This document shows, one piece after another, positions 1-7,843 of a stretch of DNA of 64,000 bases (its first letter is position 1; every line of letters starts with the position of its first letter). The notes beneath the pieces were generated by a model. It did no database searches. It was not told the origin of the DNA and was given only the letters and a program-made list of their open reading frames with translations. A program made the position numbers and the translations under genes. Origin of the DNA: Plantactinospora sp. KBS50 (GTDB lineage: Bacteria > Actinomycetota > Actinomycetes > Mycobacteriales > Micromonosporaceae); assembly GCF_002285795.1 (NCBI RefSeq), contig NZ_CP022961.1, positions 6,352,501 through 6,416,500 on the forward strand, read 5' to 3'.

Positions 1-450
1 CCGCCGGTCTTCGACCGGCGTTCCCTGGGCTATCTGGGCCTGACCGAGGCGGATCTGGTCGGGGCCGTGGCCCGGGAGCGGGACGAGGTGACCCGCCGGA
101 TCCAGCGCTACCGGGGCGGCCGGCCGATCACCGCCCTCGCCGGTCGCAGCATCGTGCTGGTCGACGACGGGGTGGCCACCGGGGTCACGGCGCGTGCCGC
201 CCTGCGCTGGTTGCGGACGCACCGGCCCGACTGGTTGGTGATGGCCGCGCCGGTCTGCTCGCCGCAGGCGCACCAGATGCTGGCCGCCGAGGCCGACGCC
301 GTGGTGTGCCTCTCCACGCCGCCGGACTTCGAGGCCGTCGGCCGGTGGTACGTCGACTTCGCCCAGCTGCGCGACGAGGAGGTACTCGACGTCCTGGCCG
401 CGGAGCGTTCCAATGTGCGATCCCCCAACCTCGAGTGGAGGCGACGATGA
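1..450 (+). CDS. phosphoribosyltransferase domain protein (5' end missing)
   Basis: The frame is open from base 1, so the true start lies outside the window; 149 codons remain. The visible part carries a PRPP-binding loop of type I phosphoribosyltransferases, IVLVDDGVATGVTA, about 50 residues in, with two adjacent Asp followed by a Gly/Thr-rich turn. Further on is a hydrophobic strand (VMAAPVCSP) and a conserved-looking VVCLSTPPDFEAVGRWY segment. This resembles the stand-alone phosphoribosyltransferases of actinobacteria that are annotated only generally, so the substrate cannot be told from this piece. Its stop overlaps the next start (ATGA at 447-450), so the two genes are translationally coupled. 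The family is secure; the exact role is unknown. Confidence 0.8.
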   Translation, partial: PPVFDRRSLGYLGLTEADLVGAVARERDEVTRRIQRYRGGRPITALAGRSIVLVDDGVATGVTARAALRWLRTHRPDWLVMAAPVCSPQAHQMLAAEADAVVCLSTPPDFEAVGRWYVDFAQLRDEEVLDVLAAERSNVRSPNLEWRRR

Positions 451-836
451 GCGTCCAGCCGGATCCGTGGACCTGGCGCAACCCCGTGCTGCTGGGCGGC
501 TACCAGCAGGTCGACGGCCGGGACGAGCCCGGCGGTGCCGATCCCGGGGACCCGGACCGGGAGCCCGGAACGGGTCGCGGTACCGGAGACGAGGGCGGCC
601 CCGGCACGGAGATCGAGCTGACCGGCTACCGGGTGGCGGCGGAGGACGGCGAGATCGGCACCGTCGACGAGGCCACCGCCGAGGACGGGGCCGGTGTGCT
701 CGTGGTGGACACCGGTGCCTGGATCTCCGGCCGCAGGGTGCGGCTGCCCGCCACGACCGTGCACCGGATCGACCACCTCGACCGGACGGTCTACGTCGAC
801 CTCGACCGGGAGCAGGTCAGGGACCTGCCGGGCTAG
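447..836 (+). CDS. PRC-barrel-like domain protein
   Basis: A protein of 129 residues. The ATG was chosen because it overlaps the upstream stop (ATGA); the frame also extends further upstream only as a shadow of the preceding gene. Residues 1-50 are acidic, Gly/Pro-rich and probably disordered. Residues 52-127 look like a PRC barrel: ELTGYRVAAEDGEIGTVDEA begins the beta barrel, followed by VLVVDTGAWI, RRVRLPATTVHRID and TVYVDLDREQV. PRC-barrel proteins bind RNA, photosynthetic reaction centres or unknown partners; in actinobacteria they are often small stress-linked proteins. Coupling to the phosphoribosyltransferase suggests co-expression, not a known function. Confidence 0.75.
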   Translation: MSVQPDPWTWRNPVLLGGYQQVDGRDEPGGADPGDPDREPGTGRGTGDEGGPGTEIELTGYRVAAEDGEIGTVDEATAEDGAGVLVVDTGAWISGRRVRLPATTVHRIDHLDRTVYVDLDREQVRDLPG

Positions 837-844
837 GGAAACCC

Positions 845-2011
845 TCAGTAGACCACGGGCAGGCTCCGCAGGGCGCGGCTGCGGAACGAGGGCCGCCAGG
901 CCGGGTCGGCGGCCGGGTCCAGGGTGGCCTTCGGGAACCGGCGCAGGAACGCGACCACCGCGACCTCGGTCTCCAACCGGGCCAGCGGTGCGCCCAGGCA
1001 GTAGTGCGGGCCGTGGCCGAGTCCCAGGTGCGGGTTGTCGGCGCGGTCCAGCCGGAACCGGTCCGGCTCGGGAAAGACGTCGGGGTCGCGGTTGGCCGCG
1101 GCGATGCCGAGCAGCACCGTCGAGCCGGCCGGGATCACCTCGTCACCCACCGTCAGCTCGGTGCTGGCGAACCGGCGGATCGCCAGCGTCGCCGGCGGCT
1201 CCAGCCGCAGCGTTTCCTCGACGGCCCGGCCGGCGAGCCCCGGATCCTCCCGGACCCGGGCATCGGCCGTCCCGTCCCGGAGCAGGTTGAACAGGCAGTT
1301 GCCGATCAGGTGGACCGAGTTCTCGTAGCCGGCGAAGAGGACGAGGAAGGCCAACGAGGTGAGTTCGTCCTCGGTCAGCCGGTCGCCCGCGTCCCGTGCC
1401 GCGATCATGGCGGTGAGCAGGTCGTCGCCGGGGCGGGGGCGCCGGAACCGGATCAGGTCCAGCAGGAACCGCTCGATGGCCAGCACCGCCCGGCCGCTGG
1501 CCGCCGGGTCGTCCGGCGGTGGGCTGAGCATCGCCCCGGTCCACCGGCGCAAATCGGTGCGGCGGTCGGCCGGCACGCCGAGGACGTCGCAGATGACGGC
1601 CACCGGCAGCGGCCCCGCGTACCCGGTGACCAGGTCGGCGCCGGCGGCCGGCAACCGGTCGAGCAGTTGCTCGGCCATCGCGGCGATCCGCACGCGCATG
1701 CCGCCGACCCGGCGGGGCGTGAACGCCTGGGAGACCAGCCGCCGGATCCGGGTGTGGTCGGGTGGGTCCATGTTGAGCAGGTTCGCGTCCAGTGTGGGCG
1801 GCAGCGAGAAGCCCTGCCAGCCGCCCGAGCCGGTGCGCTTGTCGAGGGACAGGCGCGGATCGGCCAGCAATGGATGCACGTCGCGGTACCGGGTCACCAG
1901 CCACGCCGGTGATCCGTCCGGCAGCACGACCCGGTGCGCGGGGCCACGCTCGCGGAGTGCCGCGAAGGTCCCGTGCGGGTCGGCGAGCACCGCATCGATG
2001 GGTGACGGCAC
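845..2011 (-). CDS. cytochrome P450 (bacterial class I type)
   Basis: A 388-residue P450 of the usual length for soluble actinomycete enzymes. It would need ferredoxin and reductase partners, which are not encoded here. The ExxR motif is in VEETLRLEPP. The heme loop is HLGLGHGPHYCLGAPLARLE, with the Cys ligand in HYCLG and Leu where Phe is commonest. The I-helix reads LFAGYENS: the acid of the usual acid-alcohol pair is present, but the Thr is replaced by Asn, as in a minority of biosynthetic P450s where substrate groups help oxygen activation. GTG start; only three bases separate it from the end of the upstream 7-TM gene, so it is the last gene of a four-gene operon. Substrate unknown. Confidence 0.93.
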   Translation of the reverse strand: MPSPIDAVLADPHGTFAALRERGPAHRVVLPDGSPAWLVTRYRDVHPLLADPRLSLDKRTGSGGWQGFSLPPTLDANLLNMDPPDHTRIRRLVSQAFTPRRVGGMRVRIAAMAEQLLDRLPAAGADLVTGYAGPLPVAVICDVLGVPADRRTDLRRWTGAMLSPPPDDPAASGRAVLAIERFLLDLIRFRRPRPGDDLLTAMIAARDAGDRLTEDELTSLAFLVLFAGYENSVHLIGNCLFNLLRDGTADARVREDPGLAGRAVEETLRLEPPATLAIRRFASTELTVGDEVIPAGSTVLLGIAAANRDPDVFPEPDRFRLDRADNPHLGLGHGPHYCLGAPLARLETEVAVVAFLRRFPKATLDPAADPAWRPSFRSRALRSLPVVY

Positions 2012-2014
2012 GTG

Positions 2015-3406
2015 TCAGCTCCGTTCCCTTGCTGCCAGCCGGGTCTGCGCCAGCGCGGCCGCGGTACCCGAGGAGTTCATCGCCGCGGAGACCGCGACGA
2101 GCCAGTTGACCTCGGCCGCGAAGTCCCGGCCGCCGGCCGGCTGCTCCTGGGCCGGCACCGGGCCGCGGGCCGGCGGACCGCCGGTGGGCTCCGGATCGTC
2201 GGCGTCGTCGGCCGGGCGGGGCAGCCGGGCGTACCAGGAGTCCCACCGGACCCGCCGGCGCTGCTCGGCGAGGGCGGCCGCGTCCTCGGGCCCGCTCCGG
2301 CCGGCCGTGGTCGGGTCGCCGGGACCGCCGGGACCGCGCCCACCGTCCGCCGGGCCGGGCGCGTCGAGGTCCGCCCGGCGGCGCTGCTCGAAGGCGACCA
2401 GCGCGGCCCGCAGCCGACCCGCGTACCGGACCGCCGGGTCCGGCCCGCCGGTGGGCTCCGCGGCGGCGGACTCGTCGAGGTGGTCGCGAACCCCGCGGAT
2501 CCCGTCGCCGATCTCGATGACCCGCCGGCGCAGCCGGCGGTCCAGGTCCCACAGGGCCGCGGCGGGCCAGCGGCCGCCGCGGTCCAGCACGACCTCCGGC
2601 ATCGTCACGGCCACCGCCTCCCAGAGCGGCCGGAGCCGCTGGTACGCGCGGCGCCGGGCCAGCAGGGTGGTCACCCGGAACATCCGGGGGCCGAGGGCCG
2701 GCAGCGTCAACCCGACGATGATCAGCAACGCGCCCAGGGATGCCGTGATCGGCACCAGGAACTCCCACCGGTGCTGGTCGAAGTGCAGCAGGGCGGCGAC
2801 CACGGTGCCGGTGCGCAGCACGCAGTAGAGCACGCCGAACGCCGCGCCGGTGGCGGTCAGCCGAAGGCCGCGGCTGAGCCAGGTGCGGCCGGCGTCCCGG
2901 GCGTACGGCAGGCAAAGCCGGATGATGTCCGCCACCCCGACCGCGACCATGGCCAGGTAGCAGCCCAGATAGATGCCGTACGTCGGCTCGGCGGCGTACG
3001 TGGCGGCGGCCACCCGGGGCTGCTCGGGGCGGGGTGGGACGGCCGAGAAGAGCACGGCCATGGTGACCAGCACGCCGACCACCCAGAGCAGCCGCCAGCG
3101 GGCTCGGCGCCAGCCGGTGCTGCCGGGATGTGTCCAGAAGATGATCAGGCACTGGATGGTGCCGGAAAACGCGATGACCCCGCTCTGGCTCACCAGCAGG
3201 GACAGGTTCGGTATCCCGGTCCAGCCGTCCAGCCGCGACCAGATCGCCGGTGTGGAGACCGTGAAGACCAGGCCCATCAGGGCGAACGCGGTGCACACGG
3301 CGTACAGGGCCGGGTCGCGCGGGTCCTGGCGCAGGCCGCGGCCGAGCCGGTAGAGCAGGGCCGACCAGGCGACCGCGGCGGCCACCGGGTAGAGAACGCC
3401 GTTCAC
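2015..3406 (-). CDS. multi-TM MAB_1171c / DUF6545-type membrane protein
   Basis: 463 residues from a GTG that overlaps the ImmA stop (GTGA, 3406-3403); the open frame extends further up only into the neighbouring gene. The first ~240 residues hold about seven hydrophobic helices, beginning GVLYPVAAAVAWSALLY, then FALMGLVFTVS, LLWVVGVLVTMAVLF, IYLGCYLAMVAVGVAD, FGVLYCVLRTG and LLIIVGLTLPAL. The C-terminal half is soluble, rich in Arg/Ala/Pro, with AYQRLRPLWEAVAVTMPEV near its start. This arrangement matches the MAB_1171c family of putative transporters, usually found beside an XRE regulator and an ImmA-like gene, as here. Transport activity is unproven for the family. Last ~90 residues are low complexity. 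Confidence 0.75.
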   Translation of the reverse strand: MNGVLYPVAAAVAWSALLYRLGRGLRQDPRDPALYAVCTAFALMGLVFTVSTPAIWSRLDGWTGIPNLSLLVSQSGVIAFSGTIQCLIIFWTHPGSTGWRRARWRLLWVVGVLVTMAVLFSAVPPRPEQPRVAAATYAAEPTYGIYLGCYLAMVAVGVADIIRLCLPYARDAGRTWLSRGLRLTATGAAFGVLYCVLRTGTVVAALLHFDQHRWEFLVPITASLGALLIIVGLTLPALGPRMFRVTTLLARRRAYQRLRPLWEAVAVTMPEVVLDRGGRWPAAALWDLDRRLRRRVIEIGDGIRGVRDHLDESAAAEPTGGPDPAVRYAGRLRAALVAFEQRRRADLDAPGPADGGRGPGGPGDPTTAGRSGPEDAAALAEQRRRVRWDSWYARLPRPADDADDPEPTGGPPARGPVPAQEQPAGGRDFAAEVNWLVAVSAAMNSSGTAAALAQTRLAARERS

Positions 3407-3945
3407 CCGTTGTCCCCGAGCGCCCGCTCGATCCGGGTGATCACCCGGGCGGACCGGGCCGGTACGTCCCAGGTCTGCTCTGCCGGCCACGGGCTCAGCC
3501 GGCCGAACAGCTCGGTGCCGAGCATCTCGGCCTCGCGCTCCATGGAACCGTCATAGCAGGTACGCGCCAGCGTCCGCGGCTCGGGTGCGCCGAGCGCCTG
3601 CCGGGCGGCCCACGGCTCGATGGTGGGCAGGACGCGCCGGGTCATCTCCGGATCGTCCAGCGGACGCAGGTGGTGGCCGAGCAGCAGGTGGGCGAGTTCG
3701 TGGCAGGCGATGCCGTCCTGCAGCCACGGTTCGGCGAGTGCGTCGACGAAGATGCCGAGAGTCGAGGGCGTCACCACCACCACGCCGCTGGGCAGGTCGG
3801 GTGGCATCTCCAGCCGGGTGAGCCGGACCGGCCGGTCGGTGCGGGCACCGACCGCGGCGCAGACCTGCGCGACGTCCGGGTGCCGGGGCAGGCCGAGGCC
3901 GTCCACGAGGCGGACGCACCGCCGGCGCATTCGTGCCGCACGCAT
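3403..3945 (-). CDS. ImmA/IrrE family metallo-endopeptidase-like protein
   Basis: 180 residues, ATG start. The zinc-peptidase signature HELAHLLLGHH (HExxH) lies near residue 82, and a downstream acidic helix SMEREAEMLGTELF could supply the third ligand, as in ImmA/IrrE proteins. ImmA-type proteases cleave or inactivate a partner XRE repressor; the partner here is almost certainly the gene 15 bases upstream. It is the second gene of the operon and overlaps the 7-TM gene by GTGA. All visible catalytic residues are present, so it is probably an active protease; direct evidence for repressor cleavage is lacking. Confidence 0.85.
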   Translation of the reverse strand: MRAARMRRRCVRLVDGLGLPRHPDVAQVCAAVGARTDRPVRLTRLEMPPDLPSGVVVVTPSTLGIFVDALAEPWLQDGIACHELAHLLLGHHLRPLDDPEMTRRVLPTIEPWAARQALGAPEPRTLARTCYDGSMEREAEMLGTELFGRLSPWPAEQTWDVPARSARVITRIERALGDNG

Positions 3946-3960
3946 CCGTTCACCGTCCTG

Positions 3961-4536
3961 TCAGGGCGCGCCGGTCTCCGGCCGCGGTGTGCCGTCGTCC
4001 ACACCCGGCGGCCGGGCGTCGCCGGAACCACGATCGCTGATTCCCTCCATCTCCAGCAACTGTTCGAAGATGGCTGTCATCGCCTCCTGGCTACGGCCGG
4101 ACAGGCCGCTGCGCCCGAGGACGTCCCGGAAGACGACCTGCTGGACGCCGAGCCGCCGCATCTGGCCAAGTCGATGCAGGTCAGCGGCGACGGTTCCGGT
4201 CGGATCGTCCTCCTCGTCGTCCACCAGGTAGGAGGTGGGGACGCCGAAGGCGATGGCCAGCGCCTTGAGATGGCTCAGCCGAGGGTCGGTGGCCTTGCCC
4301 TGGCGCAGCTCGCCGAGGTAAGCGCCGCTGATGGTGACGGTCTCCCCGACCAGCTCCCGGATCCGGTCCGCGATCGGGCCGGGCCGGTTGATCCGGTCGG
4401 CGATCTCGCTGTTGTAGTACTCGCGTCCCGGCCGACCCCGGCCGACCTCCTGCGATTCGGGGCGGAAGGTTGCGAACAGCTGGTTGAGCTTGTCCGCCAA
4501 CGTCCGTCGCGACCCCTGCGACAGGCCCTCTTTCAT
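3961..4536 (-). CDS. XRE-family transcriptional regulator
   Basis: 191 residues from the ATG at 4536, preceded by a purine-rich GGTGAGGGTG; an alternative start 18 codons upstream lacks this. The middle section IRELVGETVTISGAYLGELR followed by QGKATDPRLSHLKALAIAFG and VPTSYLVDDEED is the classic Cro/C1-type helix-turn-helix ending in the Y-L-x-D pattern of actinobacterial XRE proteins. The C-terminal half (LGRSGLSGRSQEAMTAIFEQ) probably serves for dimerisation. It is first in the operon with ImmA, the 7-TM protein and the P450. Two AACGNACGTT palindromes in its promoter suggest autoregulation relieved by the ImmA partner. Confidence 0.85.
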   Translation of the reverse strand: MKEGLSQGSRRTLADKLNQLFATFRPESQEVGRGRPGREYYNSEIADRINRPGPIADRIRELVGETVTISGAYLGELRQGKATDPRLSHLKALAIAFGVPTSYLVDDEEDDPTGTVAADLHRLGQMRRLGVQQVVFRDVLGRSGLSGRSQEAMTAIFEQLLEMEGISDRGSGDARPPGVDDGTPRPETGAP

Positions 4537-4586
4537 GATCACCCTCACCAGCATCGAAACTTGTCCGGCGGACGCGGCACCTGACA

Positions 4587-4633
4587 TCACGATAAACGGA
4601 CGTTGAGTCTGTCAAAAAGACTAAACGTACGTT
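4587..4633 (-). promoter_or_regulatory. promoter and double operator of the XRE-ImmA-P450 operon
   Basis: On the minus strand a TTGACA -35 (4615-4610) is followed 15-17 bases on by weak -10 candidates (TATCGT or TCGTGA near 4587-4594). Two related 10-bp sites flank it: AACGTACGTT (4624-4633), a perfect palindrome just upstream of -35, and AACGGACGTT (4595-4604), one mismatch from a palindrome, in the spacer. Centres are 29 bp apart. Position and symmetry suit binding by the XRE regulator. Seen: the motifs. Inferred: the regulator that binds. Confidence 0.55.
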
Positions 4634-4636
4634 GTG

Positions 4637-4983
4637 TCGCGAGGACGTCTCGGCGTAGCCTTGCGGGCAGCACCAACGGGGGTGGTGCGGGCGGCCGCGA
4701 GGGTCGATCTGACAAGAACGTCCCTCCGGCCGACCGCGCGGACCCACGGAGAGCGCGGTTCGCCATCGAGCCATCGCCTCCCCCATCCGGCACCGGCCCG
4801 GCAGCCATCGATGCCGCCGAGCGCGAACGCCCGCCCAGCAAACCAGATCCACCACGATCGCGCTGGTACGCGACGGGTGGATCAACCCGTCAGCCGGCCG
4901 CCTGGAATACTTGACTCGTCAAGTATGTTCCCCCGGTCGTGCCCCGGGGTGACCGACCCCGGGACGGGCGTGAGGAGCAGGTC
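4637..4983. other. intergenic region between XRE operon and LLM gene
   Basis: About 350 bases without a convincing gene; open frames here lack database-like features or ribosome sites. It contains the 20-bp palindrome at 4907-4926 and the GAGGAG ribosome site of the LLM oxidoreductase. Confidence 0.5.
4907..4926. promoter_or_regulatory. 20-bp palindromic operator upstream of LLM oxidoreductase
   Basis: ATACTTGAC-TC-GTCAAGTAT: two perfect 9-bp arms around a 2-bp centre, AT-rich in a GC-rich region, 58 bp before the start of the monooxygenase gene. The size and symmetry fit a MarR- or TetR-type dimer site. No regulator gene of that class is in the window, so the binder is unknown. Confidence 0.6.
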
Positions 4984-6144
4984 ATGCAGTTCGGCGTCTT
5001 CACCGTCGGCGACGTGACGCCAGACCCCACCACGGGGCGGGCGCCCTCGGAGGGCGAGCGGATCAAGGCGATGGTCACCATCGCCCGCAAGGCCGAAGAG
5101 GTCGGGCTCGACGTCTTCGCGACCGGCGAGCACCACAACCCGCCGTTCGTGCCGTCGTCGCCCACCACGATGCTCGGCTACATCGCCGCCCGCACCGAAC
5201 GGCTGTTGCTGTCCACCGCGACCACCCTGATCACCACCAACGACCCGGTGAAGATCGCCGAGGACTACGCGATGCTGCAGCACCTGGCCGACGGGCGGGT
5301 CGATCTGATGCTCGGCCGCGGCAACACCGGCCCGGTGTACCCGTGGTTCGGCAAGGACATCCGGGCCGGCATCCCGCTCGCCATCGAGAACTACGCGCTG
5401 CTGCACCGGCTGTGGCGGGAGGACGTGGTCGACTGGACCGGCCGCTACCGCACGCCGTTGCAGTCGTTCACCGCGACGCCCCGGCCGCTTGCCGGCGTAC
5501 CGCCGTTCGTCTGGCACGGCTCGATCCGCAGCCCGGAGATCGCCGAGCAGGCCGCGTACTACGGCGACGGCTTCTTCGCCAACCACATCTTCTGGCCCAA
5601 GGAGCACACGCAGCGGATGGTGGCGCTCTACCGGGAACGGTTCGCCCACTACGGGCACGGCTCGCCCGAGCAGGCGATCGTCGGCCTCGGCGGCCAGGTG
5701 TTCATGCGGCGCAACTCCCAGGACGCCGTAGCCGAGTTCCGGCCCTACTTCGACAACGCGCCCGTCTACGGGCACGGGCCGTCCCTGGAGGAGTTCTCCA
5801 CGGAGACCCCGCTGACCGTCGGCAGCCCGCAGCAGGTGATCGACCGCACCCTCGGCTTCCGCGAATACGTCGGCGACTACCAGCGGCAACTGTTCGTCGT
5901 CGACCACGCCGGCCTGCCGCTGAAGACCGTACTGGAGCAACTGGACCTGCTCGGCGAAGAGGTCGTACCGGTGCTCCGCCGGGAGTTCGCGGCCCGGCGC
6001 GGCCCGAACGTGCCGGACGCGCCCACCCACGCCACGCTGCTGGCCGCCCGTGCCGCGAAGCCGGCGGAATCGGCGGAATCGGCGAAGCCGGCGGAGTCCG
6101 GGGAGCGGGCGGACGACGGCGACCTGTCGGAGGTGACCCGATGA
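4984..6144 (+). CDS. LLM-class flavin-dependent monooxygenase
   Basis: 386 residues from the ATG at 4984, chosen for its GAGGAG ribosome site; a start 15 codons upstream has none. The sequence follows the bacterial luciferase-like TIM-barrel fold: MQFGVFTVGDVTPDP at the N-terminus, GLDVFATGEHHNPPF, TTMLGYIAARTERLLLST, EDYAMLQHLADGRVDLMLGR and YYGDGFFANHIFWP. Such enzymes use reduced FMN and oxygen to oxidise small organic substrates. The last ~35 residues are an Ala/Glu/Lys-rich tail of low complexity. The gene is coupled by ATGA to an FMN reductase, forming the two-component LLM/reductase pair known as the CE1759-type duo. Substrate unknown; probably regulated through the upstream palindrome. 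Confidence 0.9.
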   Translation: MQFGVFTVGDVTPDPTTGRAPSEGERIKAMVTIARKAEEVGLDVFATGEHHNPPFVPSSPTTMLGYIAARTERLLLSTATTLITTNDPVKIAEDYAMLQHLADGRVDLMLGRGNTGPVYPWFGKDIRAGIPLAIENYALLHRLWREDVVDWTGRYRTPLQSFTATPRPLAGVPPFVWHGSIRSPEIAEQAAYYGDGFFANHIFWPKEHTQRMVALYRERFAHYGHGSPEQAIVGLGGQVFMRRNSQDAVAEFRPYFDNAPVYGHGPSLEEFSTETPLTVGSPQQVIDRTLGFREYVGDYQRQLFVVDHAGLPLKTVLEQLDLLGEEVVPVLRREFAARRGPNVPDAPTHATLLAARAAKPAESAESAKPAESGERADDGDLSEVTR

Positions 6145-6755
6145 GCCAGCGGACGATCGCGGTGGTCTCGGCCGGGCTGCGCCAGCCGTCCGCCACCCGG
6201 CTGCTCGCCGACCGGCTCGGCGCCGCGGTCCGGACCGGGCTGCGGCAGCACGGGATCGACGCCGAGATCCGCCCGATCGAGCTGCGCGAACACGCGCACG
6301 AGCTGACCAACGCGCTGCTCACCGGCTTCCCGCCGGCCGCCCTGCGGCCGGCGGTGGAGGCGGTGGCCGGCGCCGACGGGCTGGTGGCGGTCACGCCGAT
6401 CTTCAACGCCTCGTACAACGGGCTGTTCAAGTCGTTCTTCGACGTACTGGACGAGGGGACGCTGGCCGGCCGGCCCGTGCTGCTGGCCGCTACCGGCGGC
6501 ACGGCCCGGCACTCGCTGGCGCTGGAGCACGCGGTCCGGCCGCTCCTGAGCCACCTGCGCACGCTCACCGTGCCGACGGCCGTCTTCGCCGCATCCGAGG
6601 ACTGGGCCGGCGGCGAGACCGCGGGTCCGCTCCAGGGCCGCATCGAGCGCGCCGCCGGCGAACTGGCCGCCCTGGTCGCCGAGCAGGAACCGGCGGCCGC
6701 CCCCGACCCGTTCGCGCTGACCACCAGCTTCGACGAGCTGATCGCCGGGGACTGA
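6141..6755 (+). CDS. NADPH-dependent FMN reductase, CE1759-like
   Basis: 204 residues; the ATG overlaps the LLM stop. It is a flavodoxin-fold NADPH-dependent FMN reductase: IAVVSAGLRQPSATRLLADR forms the phosphate-binding loop, followed by GADGLVAVTPIFNASYNGLF, KSFFDVLDEGTLAGRPVLLA and TGGTARHSLALEHAVRPLLS, the FMN-contacting segments of this family. It should supply reduced FMN to the monooxygenase encoded immediately upstream. The coupling and known LLM/FMN-reductase gene pairs in actinobacteria support this. No unusual features. Confidence 0.9.
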   Translation: MSQRTIAVVSAGLRQPSATRLLADRLGAAVRTGLRQHGIDAEIRPIELREHAHELTNALLTGFPPAALRPAVEAVAGADGLVAVTPIFNASYNGLFKSFFDVLDEGTLAGRPVLLAATGGTARHSLALEHAVRPLLSHLRTLTVPTAVFAASEDWAGGETAGPLQGRIERAAGELAALVAEQEPAAAPDPFALTTSFDELIAGD

Positions 6756-6789
6756 CCCACCCCGCGCCGCCGGCGCCGCGCCGCCGGCA

Positions 6790-6850
6790 CCGCCCCGGCC
6801 CACCGCCCCGGCCCACCGCCCCGGCCCACCGCGCCGGCCCACCGCGCCGG
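6790..6850. repeat. 13-bp tandem repeat (about 4.7 copies)
   Basis: Units of CCGCCCCGGCCCA at 6790, 6803 and 6816, then variants with CCGCGCC at 6829 and 6842. It lies between the FMN reductase and the thymidylate synthase homologue. Probably a slippage-prone minisatellite; no function visible. Confidence 0.8.
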
Positions 6851-6946
6851 GGGCGTAACCGTCCTGGCCAGGGCGGTGGCACTAGCATGGCCAGCGCGGC
6901 CCCGGCCGCGTGCGTCGCGCACGCGGCGGTCGCCGAGGAGGTGAGC

Positions 6947-7843
6947 GTGCACTACCGTCCGTTCGAGGAGCGAACCCCGGACCGGCAGTACCGGGACCTG
7001 CTCGCCCGGATCCTGCACGACGGCGTGGCGGTGCCCACCCGGCAGGGTCCGGAGGCGCTCACCCTCATGCAGCAGACCATGCGCTTCGACCTGGCCAACG
7101 GCTTCCCGCTGATCACCGACCGGAGCGTCGCCTCGTTCTGGCGCAAGCCGATCGGCGAACTGTGCGCGTTCATCAACGGGGCCACCACGCTCAAGGAGTT
7201 CGCCGAGTTCGGCTGCGACTGGTGGGGGCCGTGGGCCACCCCCGAGAAGACCGACCGCCGGGGACTGCCGCCCGGCGACATCGGCCCGGGATCGTACGGC
7301 GGCGCGTTCCACGACTTCCCGACCACCGAGGGCGCCGGGTTCGACCAGTTCAAACACCTGGTGGAACAGCTGCGCGAGCTACCCGGCGACCGCACCCACT
7401 TCGTGTCGCCGTGGATCCCGCAGTACCAGGTACGCGGCGCCGGCAAGACCCCGCGGACCACCATCGCGCCCTGCCACGGCTGGGTGCACGTACGCGTCAT
7501 CGGCGGCCGGTTGCACCTGCACATGTTCCAGCGCTCCGGCGACGTACCGGTCGGGGTGCCGGCCAACATGATCCAGTACGCGGCGTTGCTGCTCATGCTC
7601 GACCGGCTGACCGGCATCCCGGCCGGGGTCTACTACCACACCATCTCCGACGCGCACATCTACGCCGACCAGGTCGACCAGGCCCGCGCGATGCTCGACC
7701 GGACGCCCCGGCCGCTGCCCACCGTGGCGCTGAGCGCGGCCGGCGAGGCGGTCGAGGACATCCACGACTTCCGGGCCGAACACTTCGAGCTGACCGACTA
7801 CCACCCGCATCCGGGCATCGGCCGGATCCCGGTGGCGCCGTGA
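6947..7843 (+). CDS. thymidylate synthase family protein (divergent ThyA)
   Basis: 298 residues from the GTG at 6947, placed 5 bases after AGGAGG. ThyA landmarks are visible: the nucleophile Cys in TIAPCHGWVH, the phosphate-binding RSGDVPVGVPANMIQYA, and the C-terminal YYHTISDAHIYADQVDQA. The usual GPVYGxQWR loop is changed (GPGSYGGAFHDF), and an insertion follows it. The protein is therefore a recognisable but divergent thymidylate synthase homologue. It may make dTMP, but it could equally be a pyrimidine C5-methylase or hydroxymethylase, as in nucleoside modification. It is coupled by GTGA to a dihydrofolate reductase, which is what a folate-consuming ThyA-type enzyme needs. Confidence 0.8.
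   Translation: MHYRPFEERTPDRQYRDLLARILHDGVAVPTRQGPEALTLMQQTMRFDLANGFPLITDRSVASFWRKPIGELCAFINGATTLKEFAEFGCDWWGPWATPEKTDRRGLPPGDIGPGSYGGAFHDFPTTEGAGFDQFKHLVEQLRELPGDRTHFVSPWIPQYQVRGAGKTPRTTIAPCHGWVHVRVIGGRLHLHMFQRSGDVPVGVPANMIQYAALLLMLDRLTGIPAGVYYHTISDAHIYADQVDQARAMLDRTPRPLPTVALSAAGEAVEDIHDFRAEHFELTDYHPHPGIGRIPVAP

Noticed and set aside
1143-3296. A 717-codon minus-strand frame overlapping the P450 and 7-TM genes
   Set aside because: Out of frame with both real genes, and its product lacks hydrophobic helices and P450 motifs.
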